Source: Massilia putida
Lineage (GTDB): Bacteria; Pseudomonadota; Gammaproteobacteria; Burkholderiales; Burkholderiaceae_D
Assembly: GCF_001941825.1 (NCBI RefSeq)
Contig: NZ_CP019038.1
Location: 3,348,001 to 3,412,000, forward strand
Reading direction: 5' to 3'
Length of the DNA stretch: 64,000 nt
In this document: in pieces, positions 56,189 to 64,000 of the stretch
Layout: every line of letters starts with the position of its first letter
Numbering within the stretch: position 1 is the stretch's first letter
Program-made: the position numbers and the translations under genes
Notes under the pieces: model-generated
The model's database searches: none
What the model saw: the letters and a program-made list of their open reading frames with translations, nothing else
What the model was told of the DNA's origin: nothing

Positions 56189-57247
56189 ATGACTATCAAG
56201 TTTTCCTTCTTGTGCGCCGCCCTGCTGTGCGGCGCTACGGCCTCGGCCAGCGATTCGGTCGCGTTCTATGGCGTGATGGATGTCGGCATCTCGGTCGACC
56301 AGGGCGGCGTCGCCGGCACGTCGACCCGGGTGACGAGCGGCATGGCGACCCAGAGCCGCTGGGGCTTCCGCGGATCCGAAGACCTGGGCCAGGGCATGTC
56401 CGTGTTCTTCGTGATCGAAGGCGGCATCCATGCCGACAACGGCACCTCGACGCAGAACAATACGCTGTTCGGCCGCACGTCGATCGTCGGGCTGCGCGGC
56501 CGCTATGGCGCGATATCCGCCGGCCTGCAGGACACGCCCCTGTTCACGACGCTCAACGTGGTGGTCGACCCGCTGCGCAGCGGCGTCGTGCGCGCCAACA
56601 ACCTGATGCCGCCGACCGGCTTCCGCGCGCCGAATTCCGTGCTGTACCGGAGTGCGGACATCGACGGCTTCAGCGGCGACCTGATGTATTCTGCCGGTGA
56701 AGTGGCCGGCAACAATGCCGCCGGCCGCGCGTTCGGCGGCTCGTTCGGCTACAGCCGCGGCCCGCTCGCCGCCCGCATCGCGTACCACCGCAAGAACAAC
56801 GACAGCGCCACGGTGACCGGCACCGATCCGGCCCGCAACCTGCTGTTCGGGGCAAACTACGATTTCGGGGTCGCGCGCATGCACTTCGGCTATGAAGTCA
56901 ACAAGGGGCGCAACAGCGCGCCGCTGAACAATGGCGCGGCAGTCTTCGGCGGCCCTGCCCCGATCGCGTCGACGGACAGCCGCGACCTGCTGCTGGGGGC
57001 GTCGCTGCCGTTCGGCGCCAGCACCGTCGTGCTGACGTATGTGCGGATGGACGATCGCACCCTCCGCAACCAGGATGCGCAGCAGCTGGGCGCCGCCTAT
57101 ATGTATGCGTTTTCGAAGCGCAGCGACGTCTACGCATCCTACGGTGTGATCCACAACCACAACGGCGCCGCCTACACGGAAGGCAACAGCGAAGAGCCCG
57201 GCACGGGCAACCGCCAGTTCGCCATGGGCTTGCGCCACCGCTTCTGA
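56189..57247 (+). CDS. Gram-negative (Burkholderiales-type) porin
   Basis: A 352-residue outer-membrane porin. Signal peptide at residues 1-20 (MTIKFSFLCAALLCGATASA), then the OmpC-like start SDSVAFYGVMDVGISV, SRWGFRGSEDLGQGMSVFFV and FGRTSIVGLRGRYGAISAG. It ends in a terminal phenylalanine (GLRHRF), the BAM recognition signal. It closes the gluconate operon, just 14 bases after the MFS gene, with AAAGGAAAACG in front of the ATG, so it probably admits gluconate across the outer membrane. Confidence 0.93.
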   Translation: MTIKFSFLCAALLCGATASASDSVAFYGVMDVGISVDQGGVAGTSTRVTSGMATQSRWGFRGSEDLGQGMSVFFVIEGGIHADNGTSTQNNTLFGRTSIVGLRGRYGAISAGLQDTPLFTTLNVVVDPLRSGVVRANNLMPPTGFRAPNSVLYRSADIDGFSGDLMYSAGEVAGNNAAGRAFGGSFGYSRGPLAARIAYHRKNNDSATVTGTDPARNLLFGANYDFGVARMHFGYEVNKGRNSAPLNNGAAVFGGPAPIASTDSRDLLLGASLPFGASTVVLTYVRMDDRTLRNQDAQQLGAAYMYAFSKRSDVYASYGVIHNHNGAAYTEGNSEEPGTGNRQFAMGLRHRF

Positions 57248-57289
57248 CGCCATCCCGGGCACCGGCGGCCGCCGGTGCCCGTTCCCTTC

Positions 57290-57967
57290 TTACCTCCGCT
57301 CTTCGCCGTCGACGTAGCCGCGCAGGATCTTGTCCAGCTTCGGCTGGATTTCCTCGTAGCTGCTCACGGTGATGCCCAGGTCGCGCAGCAGGCCGTCGTG
57401 CACGCCATAGACCCAGCTGTGGATGGTCAGGTCCTGGCCGCGTTCCCACGCGTCGCGCACGACCGTGGTCTGGGCGATGTTGATGACCTGCTCGGCCACG
57501 TTCAGTTCGACGAGGCGGTTGGTGGCGGCGGCGCCGGCCACGTTGCCCAGGTATTTGCCGTGCTTGTCGCGCACGTCGCGCACGTGGCCGAGCCAGTTGT
57601 CGGCGAGGCCAACGCGCGTATTGTTCAGCGCCGCGCCCACGCCCGAGCAGCCGTAGTGGCCGCACAGGATGATGTGCTTGACCTTGAGCACGTCGACGGC
57701 GAATTGCAGCACCGTCAGGCAGTTCAGATCCGAGTGGGAGACAACGTTGGCGATGTTGCGATGGACGAACAGTTCGCCCGGCGCCATGCCGACGAGTTCA
57801 TTGGCCGGCACGCGGCTGTCGGAGCAGCCGATCCACAGGTATTCCGGGGACTGCTGGGAGGCCAGATCCTTGAAGAAATCGGGATCTTCCTTGATCATCG
57901 ACGCCGCCCATTGGCGGTTGCGTTCGAAGAGGTCTGCGGCGGTGAGGCCGGTGGGGGTCTTTGCCAT
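57290..57967 (-). CDS. can: Beta-class carbonic anhydrase
   Basis: A 225-residue enzyme that interconverts CO2 and bicarbonate. Zinc ligands are Cys48 and Cys107 with His104, and the Asp50-Arg52 dyad is in GCSDSRVP; HYGCSGVGAAL completes the site. It resembles the E. coli Can protein. Position between the porin and the heat-shock genes shows no operon link. Palindromic repeats follow its start region upstream. Confidence 0.95.
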   Translation of the reverse strand: MAKTPTGLTAADLFERNRQWAASMIKEDPDFFKDLASQQSPEYLWIGCSDSRVPANELVGMAPGELFVHRNIANVVSHSDLNCLTVLQFAVDVLKVKHIILCGHYGCSGVGAALNNTRVGLADNWLGHVRDVRDKHGKYLGNVAGAAATNRLVELNVAEQVINIAQTTVVRDAWERGQDLTIHSWVYGVHDGLLRDLGITVSSYEEIQPKLDKILRGYVDGEERR

Positions 57968-58004
57968 GATTTCCTATCTTTGATACGGATGCGGCAGGCT
58001 CAGC

Positions 58005-58145
58005 CGAAACGTCACTCCCGCGAAAGAGGGGCCATGCTGAGATTCCGCGAGCTACCCCAGCGACTTCAAGGTAGCGGCTCCGGAGCCGGGTTATGGATTC
58101 TCGCCTTCGCGGGAAGTCATGTCCGGCAGTGCCGGGAATGACAAC
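58005..58145. repeat. Cluster of TTCCCGC-type palindromes, partly degraded
   Basis: Contains CGTCACTCCCGCGAAAGAGGGG-like, ATGGATTCTCGCCTTCGCGGGAAGTCAT-like and CCGGCAGTGCCGGGAATGAC-like elements, plus an inner CTACCCCAGCGACTTCAAGGTAGC inverted pair. These resemble the palindromes at 43766 and 47016. The region is between carbonic anhydrase and dnaJ; nothing coding is apparent. Confidence 0.7.
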
Positions 58146-58218
58146 GTTATCTAACCAACCACATCCTGGTCAAAAAAAACCGCCGAAGGCTCACACCGTT
58201 CAGCGGTCCCTGGACTTC

Positions 58219-59340
58219 TTACTCGAAGAAGTCCTTCACTTTATCCATCCAGCCCTTGCTCTGCGGACTGTGTTTCGCCCCGCCCTCGTTCGTCAGGCGG
58301 TCGAATTCGCGCAGCAGGTCCTTCTGCTTTTCGGTGAGCTTGACGGGCGTCTCCACCACGACGTGGCAGAACAGGTCGCCCGAATAGCCCGAGCGCACGC
58401 CCTTGATGCCCTTGCCCTTGAGGCGGAAGGTCTTGCCGGTCTGGGTGCCTTCGGGGATCGTGAACGATACTTTGCCGACCAGCGTCGGCACCTCGATCTC
58501 GCCGCCCAGTGCTGCCTTGCTGAACGAGATCGGCATTTCGCAATGCAGGTCGTCGCCTTCGCGCTGGAACACGGTATGCGGCTTGATGTGGATCTCGACG
58601 TACAGGTCGCCCGGCGGCCCGCCGTTCGTGCCCGGTTCGCCGTTGCCGGTGGAGCGGATACGCATGCCGCTGTCGATGCCGGCCGGGATCTTCACTTCCA
58701 GCGTCTTGTTGCGCTTGATGCGTCCGGCGCCGCCGCAGGCCGCGCACGGTTCCGGAATGATCTTGCCGCTGCCGTGGCACTTCGGGCAGGTCTGCTGGAT
58801 CGAGAAGAAGCCCTGCTGCATGCGCACCTGGCCGTGGCCGTGGCAGGTCGAGCAGGTCACGGGCGACGTGCCCGGCTTGGCGCCGCTGCCGTGGCAGGTG
58901 TCGCACTTGTCCCAGCTCGGCACGCGGATCGTCGTGTCGAAGCCGGCAGCTGCCTGTTCCAGCGAAATTTCCAGGTTGTAGCGCAGGTCGGCGCCGCGGT
59001 ACACCTGCGGGCCCGAGCTGCGGCCGCGTCCGCCGCCAAAGATGTCGCCGAAGATGTCACCGAACGCATCGCCGAAGCCGCCGGCACCGAAGCCGCCGCC
59101 CATGCCGCCGTTCGGATCGACGCCAGCGTGACCGTAGCGGTCATAAGCCTCGCGCTTTTCCGGATTGGTCAGCATCTCGTAGGCTTCTTTGACCTCCTTG
59201 AACTTCTCTTCCGCTTCCTTGTTATCGGGATTGCGGTCCGGATGGTACTTCATCGCAAGCTTGCGATAGGCCTTCTTGATCTCGTCTTCCGAAGCATTCT
59301 TCGCGACGCCGAGGATCTCGTAAAAATCACGCTTTGCCAT
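58219..59340 (-). CDS. dnaJ: Chaperone DnaJ
   Basis: A 373-residue Hsp40. J domain with HPD (residues 33-35), a Gly-rich linker ([18 protein letters not shown]), four zinc-binding repeats [24 protein letters not shown] and CAACGGAG, and the C-terminal substrate-binding domains. It stimulates the ATPase of DnaK. It lies 254 bases downstream of dnaK, separated by a terminator, so a second promoter or read-through is required. Confidence 0.98.
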   Translation of the reverse strand: MAKRDFYEILGVAKNASEDEIKKAYRKLAMKYHPDRNPDNKEAEEKFKEVKEAYEMLTNPEKREAYDRYGHAGVDPNGGMGGGFGAGGFGDAFGDIFGDIFGGGRGRSSGPQVYRGADLRYNLEISLEQAAAGFDTTIRVPSWDKCDTCHGSGAKPGTSPVTCSTCHGHGQVRMQQGFFSIQQTCPKCHGSGKIIPEPCAACGGAGRIKRNKTLEVKIPAGIDSGMRIRSTGNGEPGTNGGPPGDLYVEIHIKPHTVFQREGDDLHCEMPISFSKAALGGEIEVPTLVGKVSFTIPEGTQTGKTFRLKGKGIKGVRSGYSGDLFCHVVVETPVKLTEKQKDLLREFDRLTNEGGAKHSPQSKGWMDKVKDFFE

Positions 59341-59503
59341 TTGTCGGCACCTTGCTGTCTATCTACAAAAGAACTGTGGCAGACCGGGCGCTACCCGCGA
59401 ACGCACAGCCCAAAAGGATACGAGTATACAGTGAGCATTACGGGCTTGCTCGACTCGGCCGTAAAAACAACGCCGGATCGGTCCCGCAGAGTCTGGACTG
59501 GGC

Positions 59504-59544
59504 AAAAAAACCGAGCCGGGCACCATGTGGTCGCTTCGGCTCGG
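59504..59544 (-). terminator. Terminator between dnaK and dnaJ
   Basis: CCGAGCC pairs with GGCTCGG and is followed, in the dnaK direction, by seven T. It lies about 50 bases after the dnaK stop and would reduce dnaJ transcription relative to dnaK. Confidence 0.8.
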
Positions 59545-59594
59545 CGGGTTGCGGCGACGGGGCTGCCCGCTGAGGCTGCCCCGTCAGGACGTCA

Positions 59595-61535
59595 TTACTT
59601 GGCGTCCTTGACTTCCTTGAAGTCGGCGTCGACGACGTCGTCATCCTGCTTGGCCGACTCGGCACCCGGTTGCGCGCCGCCGGCCTGTGCACCGGCTGCG
59701 CCCTGCTGGGCTTGCATGTCGGCATACATCTTCTCGCCCAGCTTCTGGGCGGCGGTCGACAGTGCGGACACCTTGGCGTCGATCTCGGCCTTGTCGCCCG
59801 ACTTGATGGAACCTTCCAGGTCGGTGATCGCGGCTTCGATCTTTTCCTTCTCGCCCGCGTCCAGCTTGTCGCCGTACTCGGTCAACGACTTGCGGGTCGA
59901 GTGCACCAGCGCGTCGGCCTGGTTGCGCGACTCGGCCAGTTCCTTGACTTTCTTGTCCTCTTCCGCGTTCAGCTCGGCGTCCTTCACCATCTTCTGGATT
60001 TCCTCTTCCGACAGACCCGAGTTGGCCTTGATGGTGATCTTGTTCTCCTTACCGGTGGCCTTGTCCTTCGCGCCCACGTGCAGGATGCCGTTGGCGTCGA
60101 TGTCGAAGGTCACTTCGATCTGCGGCGTGCCGCGCGGTGCCGGCGGGATGCCTTCCAGGTTGAACTCGCCCAGCGCCTTGTTGCCGGCGGCGATTTCGCG
60201 TTCGCCCTGGTAGACCTTGATGGTCACGGCCGGCTGGTTGTCGTCGGCGGTCGAGAACACCTGCGAGAACTTGGTCGGGATCGTGGTGTTCTTCTGGATC
60301 ATCTTGGTCATCACGCCGCCCAGGGTTTCGATACCCAGCGACAGCGGGGTCACGTCCAGCAGCAGCAGGTCCTTGCGGTCGCCGGCCAGCACGGAGCCCT
60401 GGATGGCGGCGCCGACCGCGACGGCCTCGTCCGGGTTCACGTCCTTGCGCGGATCCTTGCCGAAGAACTCTTTAACTTTTTCCTGCACCTTCGGCATACG
60501 GGTCATACCGCCGACCAGGATGATGTCGTCGATGTCCGAGACCTTCACGCCGGCATCCTTGATGGCGATGCGGCACGGCTCGATCGTCTTGGCGATCAGT
60601 TCCTCGACCAGCGCTTCCAGCTTGGCGCGGGTGATCTTGAGGTTCAGGTGGACCGGGGCGCCGTTCGCCATCGCGATGTACGGCTCGTTGATCTCGGTCT
60701 GCTGCGAGGACGACAGCTCGATCTTCGCGCGCTCGGCCGAAGCCTTGATGCGCTGCAGGGCGATCGGGTCCTTCGACAGGTCGAGGCCGTTGATCTTCTT
60801 GAATTCGTCGATGATGTAGTCGATGATGCGCTGGTCGAAGTCTTCGCCGCCCAGGAACGTGTCGCCGTTGGTCGACAGCACTTCGAACTGCTTCTCGCCT
60901 TCCACGTCGGCGATCTCGATGATCGACACGTCGAACGTACCGCCGCCGAGGTCATACACGGCGATCTTGCGGTCGCCCTTGTCGGTCTTGTCCAGGCCGA
61001 ATGCCAGCGCGGCCGCGGTCGGCTCGTTGATGATGCGCTTGACGTCCAGACCGGCGATGCGGCCGGCGTCCTTGGTCGCCTGGCGCTGCGAGTCGTTGAA
61101 GTACGCCGGGACGGTGATGACGGCTTCCGTCACTTCCTCGCCCAGATAGTCTTCGGCGGTCTTCTTCATCTTGCGCAGCACTTCGGCCGAGATCTGCGGC
61201 GGTGCCAGTTTCTTGTCGCGCACCTGCACCCAGGCGTCGCCATTGTCGGCCTTGATGATCTGGTACGGCATCAGGCCGATGTCCTTCTGGACTTCCTTCT
61301 CGTCGAATTTACGGCCGATCAGGCGCTTCACCGCGAACAAGGTGTTTTTCGGGTTGGTGACGGCCTGGCGTTTCGCCGGCGCGCCGACCAGGATCTCGCC
61401 ATCTTCCTGATAAGCGATGATCGAAGGCGTAGTACGGGCGCCTTCCGCGTTTTCGATGACCTTGGGCTGACCATTTTCCATGATCGCCACGCAGGAGTTG
61501 GTGGTGCCCAGGTCGATACCGATGATTCTGCCCAT
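59595..61535 (-). CDS. dnaK: Chaperone DnaK (Hsp70)
   Basis: A 646-residue Hsp70. N-terminal [20 protein letters not shown], phosphate motifs [15 protein letters not shown] and [13 protein letters not shown], linker [15 protein letters not shown], then substrate-binding beta domain and lid ending in the acidic, Gly/Ala-rich tail ([14 protein letters not shown]). Partner of DnaJ and GrpE. grpE lies 93 bases upstream; the heat-shock promoter is before grpE, so grpE-dnaK are probably one transcript. Confidence 0.99.
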   Translation of the reverse strand: MGRIIGIDLGTTNSCVAIMENGQPKVIENAEGARTTPSIIAYQEDGEILVGAPAKRQAVTNPKNTLFAVKRLIGRKFDEKEVQKDIGLMPYQIIKADNGDAWVQVRDKKLAPPQISAEVLRKMKKTAEDYLGEEVTEAVITVPAYFNDSQRQATKDAGRIAGLDVKRIINEPTAAALAFGLDKTDKGDRKIAVYDLGGGTFDVSIIEIADVEGEKQFEVLSTNGDTFLGGEDFDQRIIDYIIDEFKKINGLDLSKDPIALQRIKASAERAKIELSSSQQTEINEPYIAMANGAPVHLNLKITRAKLEALVEELIAKTIEPCRIAIKDAGVKVSDIDDIILVGGMTRMPKVQEKVKEFFGKDPRKDVNPDEAVAVGAAIQGSVLAGDRKDLLLLDVTPLSLGIETLGGVMTKMIQKNTTIPTKFSQVFSTADDNQPAVTIKVYQGEREIAAGNKALGEFNLEGIPPAPRGTPQIEVTFDIDANGILHVGAKDKATGKENKITIKANSGLSEEEIQKMVKDAELNAEEDKKVKELAESRNQADALVHSTRKSLTEYGDKLDAGEKEKIEAAITDLEGSIKSGDKAEIDAKVSALSTAAQKLGEKMYADMQAQQGAAGAQAGGAQPGAESAKQDDDVVDADFKEVKDAK

Positions 61536-61628
61536 AATATTTTCCTTTTTAGTACTAAGTTTTCAGATGTGTCGAATATTGGGAAATGTCGCTTCGTTTC
61601 AAGAGCTTATTCAGCCCTCAGCGCGACA

Positions 61629-62177
61629 TTATTTCGGTGCCGCGGCGGTCACGATGGCCGGACGCAGCAGGCGGTCGGCGATCATGTAACCCTTCTGCAG
61701 GACGGTCACCACGGTGTTCGCTTCCTGGTCGGCCGGGACCACGGCCACGGCCTGGTGCTTGTTCGGGTCGAGCTTGTCGCCCGGTTGCGGCATCACTTCG
61801 ACCAGACGGTTCTTCTCGAATGCGGCGGTGAGCTGCTTGAGGGTCATCTCGACGCCTTCCTTGATCGATTCGACCGTCGGCGCTTCGACTTTCAGGGCCA
61901 TCTCGAGGCTGTCGCGCACCGGCACCATGGCCTCGGCGAAGCTTTCGATGGCGAACTTATGGGCCTTGCTCACATCTTCCTGGGCACGGCGGCGGATATT
62001 GTCCGCCTCGGCCTTGGCACGCATGAATGCATCGTGCATTTCGGCCAGCTTGGCTTCGGTGGCGCTCAGCTGTTCTTCGAGGCCGGGCTCCGTCGCCGGC
62101 GCGCCCTGGGCCGCGGCAGGGGCTGCGGCATCGGCTTCCGGCTGATTGCTCACCTCTTGGTTTTCTTGGTCTTGCAT
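61629..62177 (-). CDS. grpE: Nucleotide exchange factor GrpE
   Basis: A 182-residue exchange factor for DnaK. A disordered N-terminus ([20 protein letters not shown]) leads into a long dimerising helix, and the C-terminal beta domain includes [20 protein letters not shown] and [22 protein letters not shown] sequence. AGGAG before TTTTTTCG and ATG at 62177 supports this start over one at 62198. First gene of the grpE-dnaK unit. Confidence 0.95.
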   Translation of the reverse strand: MQDQENQEVSNQPEADAAAPAAAQGAPATEPGLEEQLSATEAKLAEMHDAFMRAKAEADNIRRRAQEDVSKAHKFAIESFAEAMVPVRDSLEMALKVEAPTVESIKEGVEMTLKQLTAAFEKNRLVEVMPQPGDKLDPNKHQAVAVVPADQEANTVVTVLQKGYMIADRLLRPAIVTAAAPK

Positions 62178-62245
62178 CGAAAAAACTCCTGAAATCAAGG
62201 ACTTGGCTGATTGATTGGACGGTTACACCGCTTATACAGGCCCCC

Positions 62246-62273
62246 ATATTGGGCAATCGCCTACATTTTCAAG
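62246..62273 (-). promoter_or_regulatory. Sigma32-type heat-shock promoter of grpE-dnaK
   Basis: On the minus strand CTTGAA (62268-62273), a 14-base spacer and CCCAATAT (62246-62253) match the RpoH consensus CTTGAA-N(12-15)-CCCCATnT with one or two mismatches. It lies about 70 bases before the grpE start. No CIRCE inverted repeat is visible, so control is by RpoH rather than HrcA as far as this sequence shows. Confidence 0.85.
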
Positions 62274-62409
62274 GGGAATTGCCGCATTAATATGCAGATA
62301 AGCGTAGTCTTTTGTTACAAGACTACTTGCTCGTAGTCACCATCGTCAGCCCGCCGTTCTACTATCGTTGTGTTAAGACATCCGTCCGAACGACCCGATG
62401 GGAACGATC

Positions 62410-62517
62410 ATGAAACTGCATCTGATAAGCGGCGCCGTGCTCATCTGCACCCTGCTCGCGCTGGCTGCGATCTGCCTGGCGGAACTCGGGTCGGCGCCGC
62501 AAAACGTGGCATTCTAG
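62410..62517 (+). CDS. Predicted 35-residue single-span membrane peptide
   Basis: A short frame, MKLHLISGAVLICTLLALAA then ICLAELGSAPQNVAF, on the plus strand between the divergent grpE and the 3' end of hemH. It has a charged residue near the N-terminus and one hydrophobic segment (about 5-23), so it could be a small membrane protein or a signal-like fragment. GGGA lies a few bases before the ATG. No family is recognised. Its short length makes chance occurrence possible. Confidence 0.4.
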   Translation: MKLHLISGAVLICTLLALAAICLAELGSAPQNVAF

Positions 62518-62542
62518 CATCTTGCCGTCGGGCGACGGCTAA

Positions 62543-63646
62543 TTACGCACCCAACTTCAATGCGTGCTCGCGCGCGATTTCGGCATCGCGGCGCTCCGCC
62601 TCGCGTTGCGCGGGCGTGAGCATCGTCGGCCAGCCGATCAGATGCTGCTCGGCGATCTCGGCCATGCCGACGATCCAGGCCGCATTGTCGTTCAGGCAGG
62701 GAATGTAGTGATAATCCTGGCCGCCGTTCGATTCGAAGTCGTGGCGCACTTCCATATTGATCTCTTCCAGCGTCTCCAGGCAGTCGCTGGTGAAACCCGG
62801 GCACATCACGTCGATCCGTTTGATGCCGTCCTTCGCGAGCTGCTGCACGGTCGGCGCCGTGTACGGCTGCAGCCATTCGGCGCGGCCGAAGCGCGACTGG
62901 AACGTGACCAGATATTGATCGGGCGATAAGCGCAGGCGCGCCGCCAGCAGGCGGGCCGTCCGGTGGCATTCGCAGTGATACGGGTCGCCGAGCAGCAAGG
63001 TACGCTTGGGCACGCCGTGGAAGCTCATCACCAGTTTCTCGCCGCGGCCGTGCGCCTCCCAGTACGACTCCACGGACTCCGCCAGCGCCTCGATATAGCC
63101 TTCGTGGTCGTGGTAATGCTTCACGAGGCGCAGCTCGGGGATGTTGCGCACTTTTTTGTAGTGATCGAAGACGGCGTCCCAGATCGATGCCGTCGTCGTG
63201 CCGGAATACTGCGGATACGCGGGCAGCACGGCGATGCGCTCGACGCCGCGCGCCTTCAAATCGTCCAGCACGTCCGGCAGCGCGGGCGAGCCGTAGCGCA
63301 TCGCCATCGCCACCTCGACGTCGCGGTGGCCGCGTTGGCCGAGCAGCGCCTGCAGCGCGGCCGCCTGCCGTTCCGTGTACACCTTCAAGGGCGAGCCGTC
63401 GCGGCGCCAGATGGTCGCGTATTTTTTCGCCGACTGCCCCGAGCGGAACGGCAGGATCGCCAGGTGCAGGATGACGTTCCACACGGCGCGCGGGATTTCC
63501 ACGACGCGCGGGTCGAGCAGGAATTGCTTCAGATAGCGCCGCACCGCCGGCCGCGTCGGCGCCTCGGGCGTGCCGAGGTTGACGAGGACGATGGCGCTCT
63601 TCGCGATGGTGCCGTGCTGGTGCGCCGGTTCTTTGTTGAAGGGCAT
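62543..63646 (-). CDS. hemH: Ferrochelatase
   Basis: A 367-residue enzyme that inserts ferrous iron into protoporphyrin IX, the last step of haem synthesis; membrane-associated. Seen: AIVLVNLGTPEAPT at the N-terminus, VLPAYPQYSGTTTAS, LVMSFHGVPKR with the metal-binding His, the segment VTFQSRFGRAEWLQPYT, and CPGFTSDCLETLEEI. ATG at 63646 begins the conserved sequence, while the upstream ATG at 63679 would overlap recN. The gene starts 8 bases after the recN stop, so recN-hemH may be co-transcribed. Confidence 0.96.
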   Translation of the reverse strand: MPFNKEPAHQHGTIAKSAIVLVNLGTPEAPTRPAVRRYLKQFLLDPRVVEIPRAVWNVILHLAILPFRSGQSAKKYATIWRRDGSPLKVYTERQAAALQALLGQRGHRDVEVAMAMRYGSPALPDVLDDLKARGVERIAVLPAYPQYSGTTTASIWDAVFDHYKKVRNIPELRLVKHYHDHEGYIEALAESVESYWEAHGRGEKLVMSFHGVPKRTLLLGDPYHCECHRTARLLAARLRLSPDQYLVTFQSRFGRAEWLQPYTAPTVQQLAKDGIKRIDVMCPGFTSDCLETLEEINMEVRHDFESNGGQDYHYIPCLNDNAAWIVGMAEIAEQHLIGWPTMLTPAQREAERRDAEIAREHALKLGA

Positions 63647-63653
63647 GGTCGAC

Positions 63654-64000
63654 TCAGGACGCCAGCAACTCGCGCGCATGCTTGCGCGTGGTCTCGGTGA
63701 TCTCGATGCCGCCCAGCATGCGCGCCACCTCCTCCACGCGGGCCTTGTTGTCGAGCACGTCGATGCGCGACACGGTCTTGCCGCCGTCCGTCGTGCCCTT
63801 GGCCACCTGGAAGTGCTGGTTGGCCTGGCTCGCCACCTGCGGCAGGTGTGTGACGCACAGCACTTGCCGGCTCTGGCCCAGGCGTTTCAGCAGGCGGCCG
63901 ACGACTTCCGCCACGCCGCCGCCGATGCCCGTGTCGACCTCGTCGAAGATCAGGGTCGGCACCGTCGTCGCGTTGGAGGTGATGACGGAAATCGCCAGCG
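63654..64000 (-). CDS. recN: DNA repair protein RecN, C-terminal part (cut by window edge)
   Basis: The last ~115 residues of an SMC-like repair ATPase. The Walker B and D-loop segment TLIFDEVDTGIGGGVAEVVG and the switch histidine region VLCVTHLPQVASQANQHF are visible, followed by the typical ending KHARELLAS. The remainder runs off the right edge. RecN helps hold and repair double-strand breaks and is SOS-controlled in many bacteria. Confidence 0.95.
   Translation of the reverse strand, partial: LAISVITSNATTVPTLIFDEVDTGIGGGVAEVVGRLLKRLGQSRQVLCVTHLPQVASQANQHFQVAKGTTDGGKTVSRIDVLDNKARVEEVARMLGGIEITETTRKHARELLAS

Noticed and set aside
59438..59725. Short minus-strand frame between dnaK and dnaJ
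   Set aside because: It overlaps dnaK and runs through the dnaK terminator hairpin; no domain and no ribosome site.
62178..62409. CIRCE element before grpE
   Set aside because: No TTAGCACTC-N9-GAGTGCTAA inverted repeat was found; the sigma32-type promoter explains heat-shock control.

Overview
The window is high-GC, gene-dense chromosomal DNA with no rRNA, insertion sequence, phage or CRISPR array that I can see. Gene content and order (recN-hemH, grpE-dnaK-dnaJ, sucCD near recA-recX, hda-pcnB-folK, a sigma54-type pilin promoter, dispersed GC-rich palindromes) suggest a betaproteobacterium of the order Burkholderiales, most likely Oxalobacteraceae close to Massilia/Telluria. That placement is recognition from memory, not a search.

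Layout. 1-6.1 kb: 5' part of pgk, azlCD amino-acid exporter, CHCC zinc-finger protein, YheT-type hydrolase, a conserved protein of unknown function, a tandem 80-bp repeat that copies the 3' end of an M48 (BepA-like) protease gene, then moaC. 6.1-7.3 kb: a trypsin-like protease of less GC-rich composition and a VOC protein. 7.5-10.7 kb: pqqABCDE, including the 24-residue PqqA precursor. 10.7-16.5 kb: DUF4214/RTX-like protein, chemoreceptor and S9 peptidase. 16.5-18.8 kb: an O-antigen-ligase-family protein next to a type IV pilin that ends in serine and has a near-perfect sigma54 promoter with upstream dyads. 18.8-23.4 kb: sucCD, DUF2889 protein, recX, recA with a LexA box. 23.7-28.3 kb: two-component system translationally coupled to a two-subunit Na+/solute symporter that carries an EF-hand loop. 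28.4-38.6 kb: housekeeping genes (purM, PerM-type permease, hda, HAD hydrolase, pcnB, folK, anion transporter, panB, thpR) and a deoR-mfs pair. 38.8-40.4 kb: a hybrid two-component gene cut by an in-frame TAG. 40.4-52.6 kb: polyamine catabolism (two PuuA-type ligases, PuuC, PuuD, putrescine aminotransferase, SSS symporter, succinate-semialdehyde dehydrogenase) with a LytS/LytTR pair inside it. 52.7-57.2 kb: MazG-like pyrophosphohydrolase and a gluconate regulon (LacI-type regulator, gluconokinase, MFS importer, porin) with matching operator palindromes. 57.3-64 kb: carbonic anhydrase, dnaJ, dnaK, grpE with a sigma32-type promoter, a 35-codon membrane ORF, hemH and the 3' part of recN.

How parts fit together: PQQ made by pqqABCDE would serve periplasmic dehydrogenases such as glucose dehydrogenase (not in the window), whose product gluconate is what the gntR-gntK-MFS-porin group imports and phosphorylates. 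The polyamine cluster would take putrescine through gamma-glutamyl intermediates and GABA to succinate, although no puuB-type oxidase is present. The most unusual items are the TAG inside the hybrid kinase, the 80-bp repeat at the protease 3' end, a repeat family whose edges supply the stop codons of three genes, the C-terminal-serine pilin beside a ligase, and the EF-hand in a symporter.
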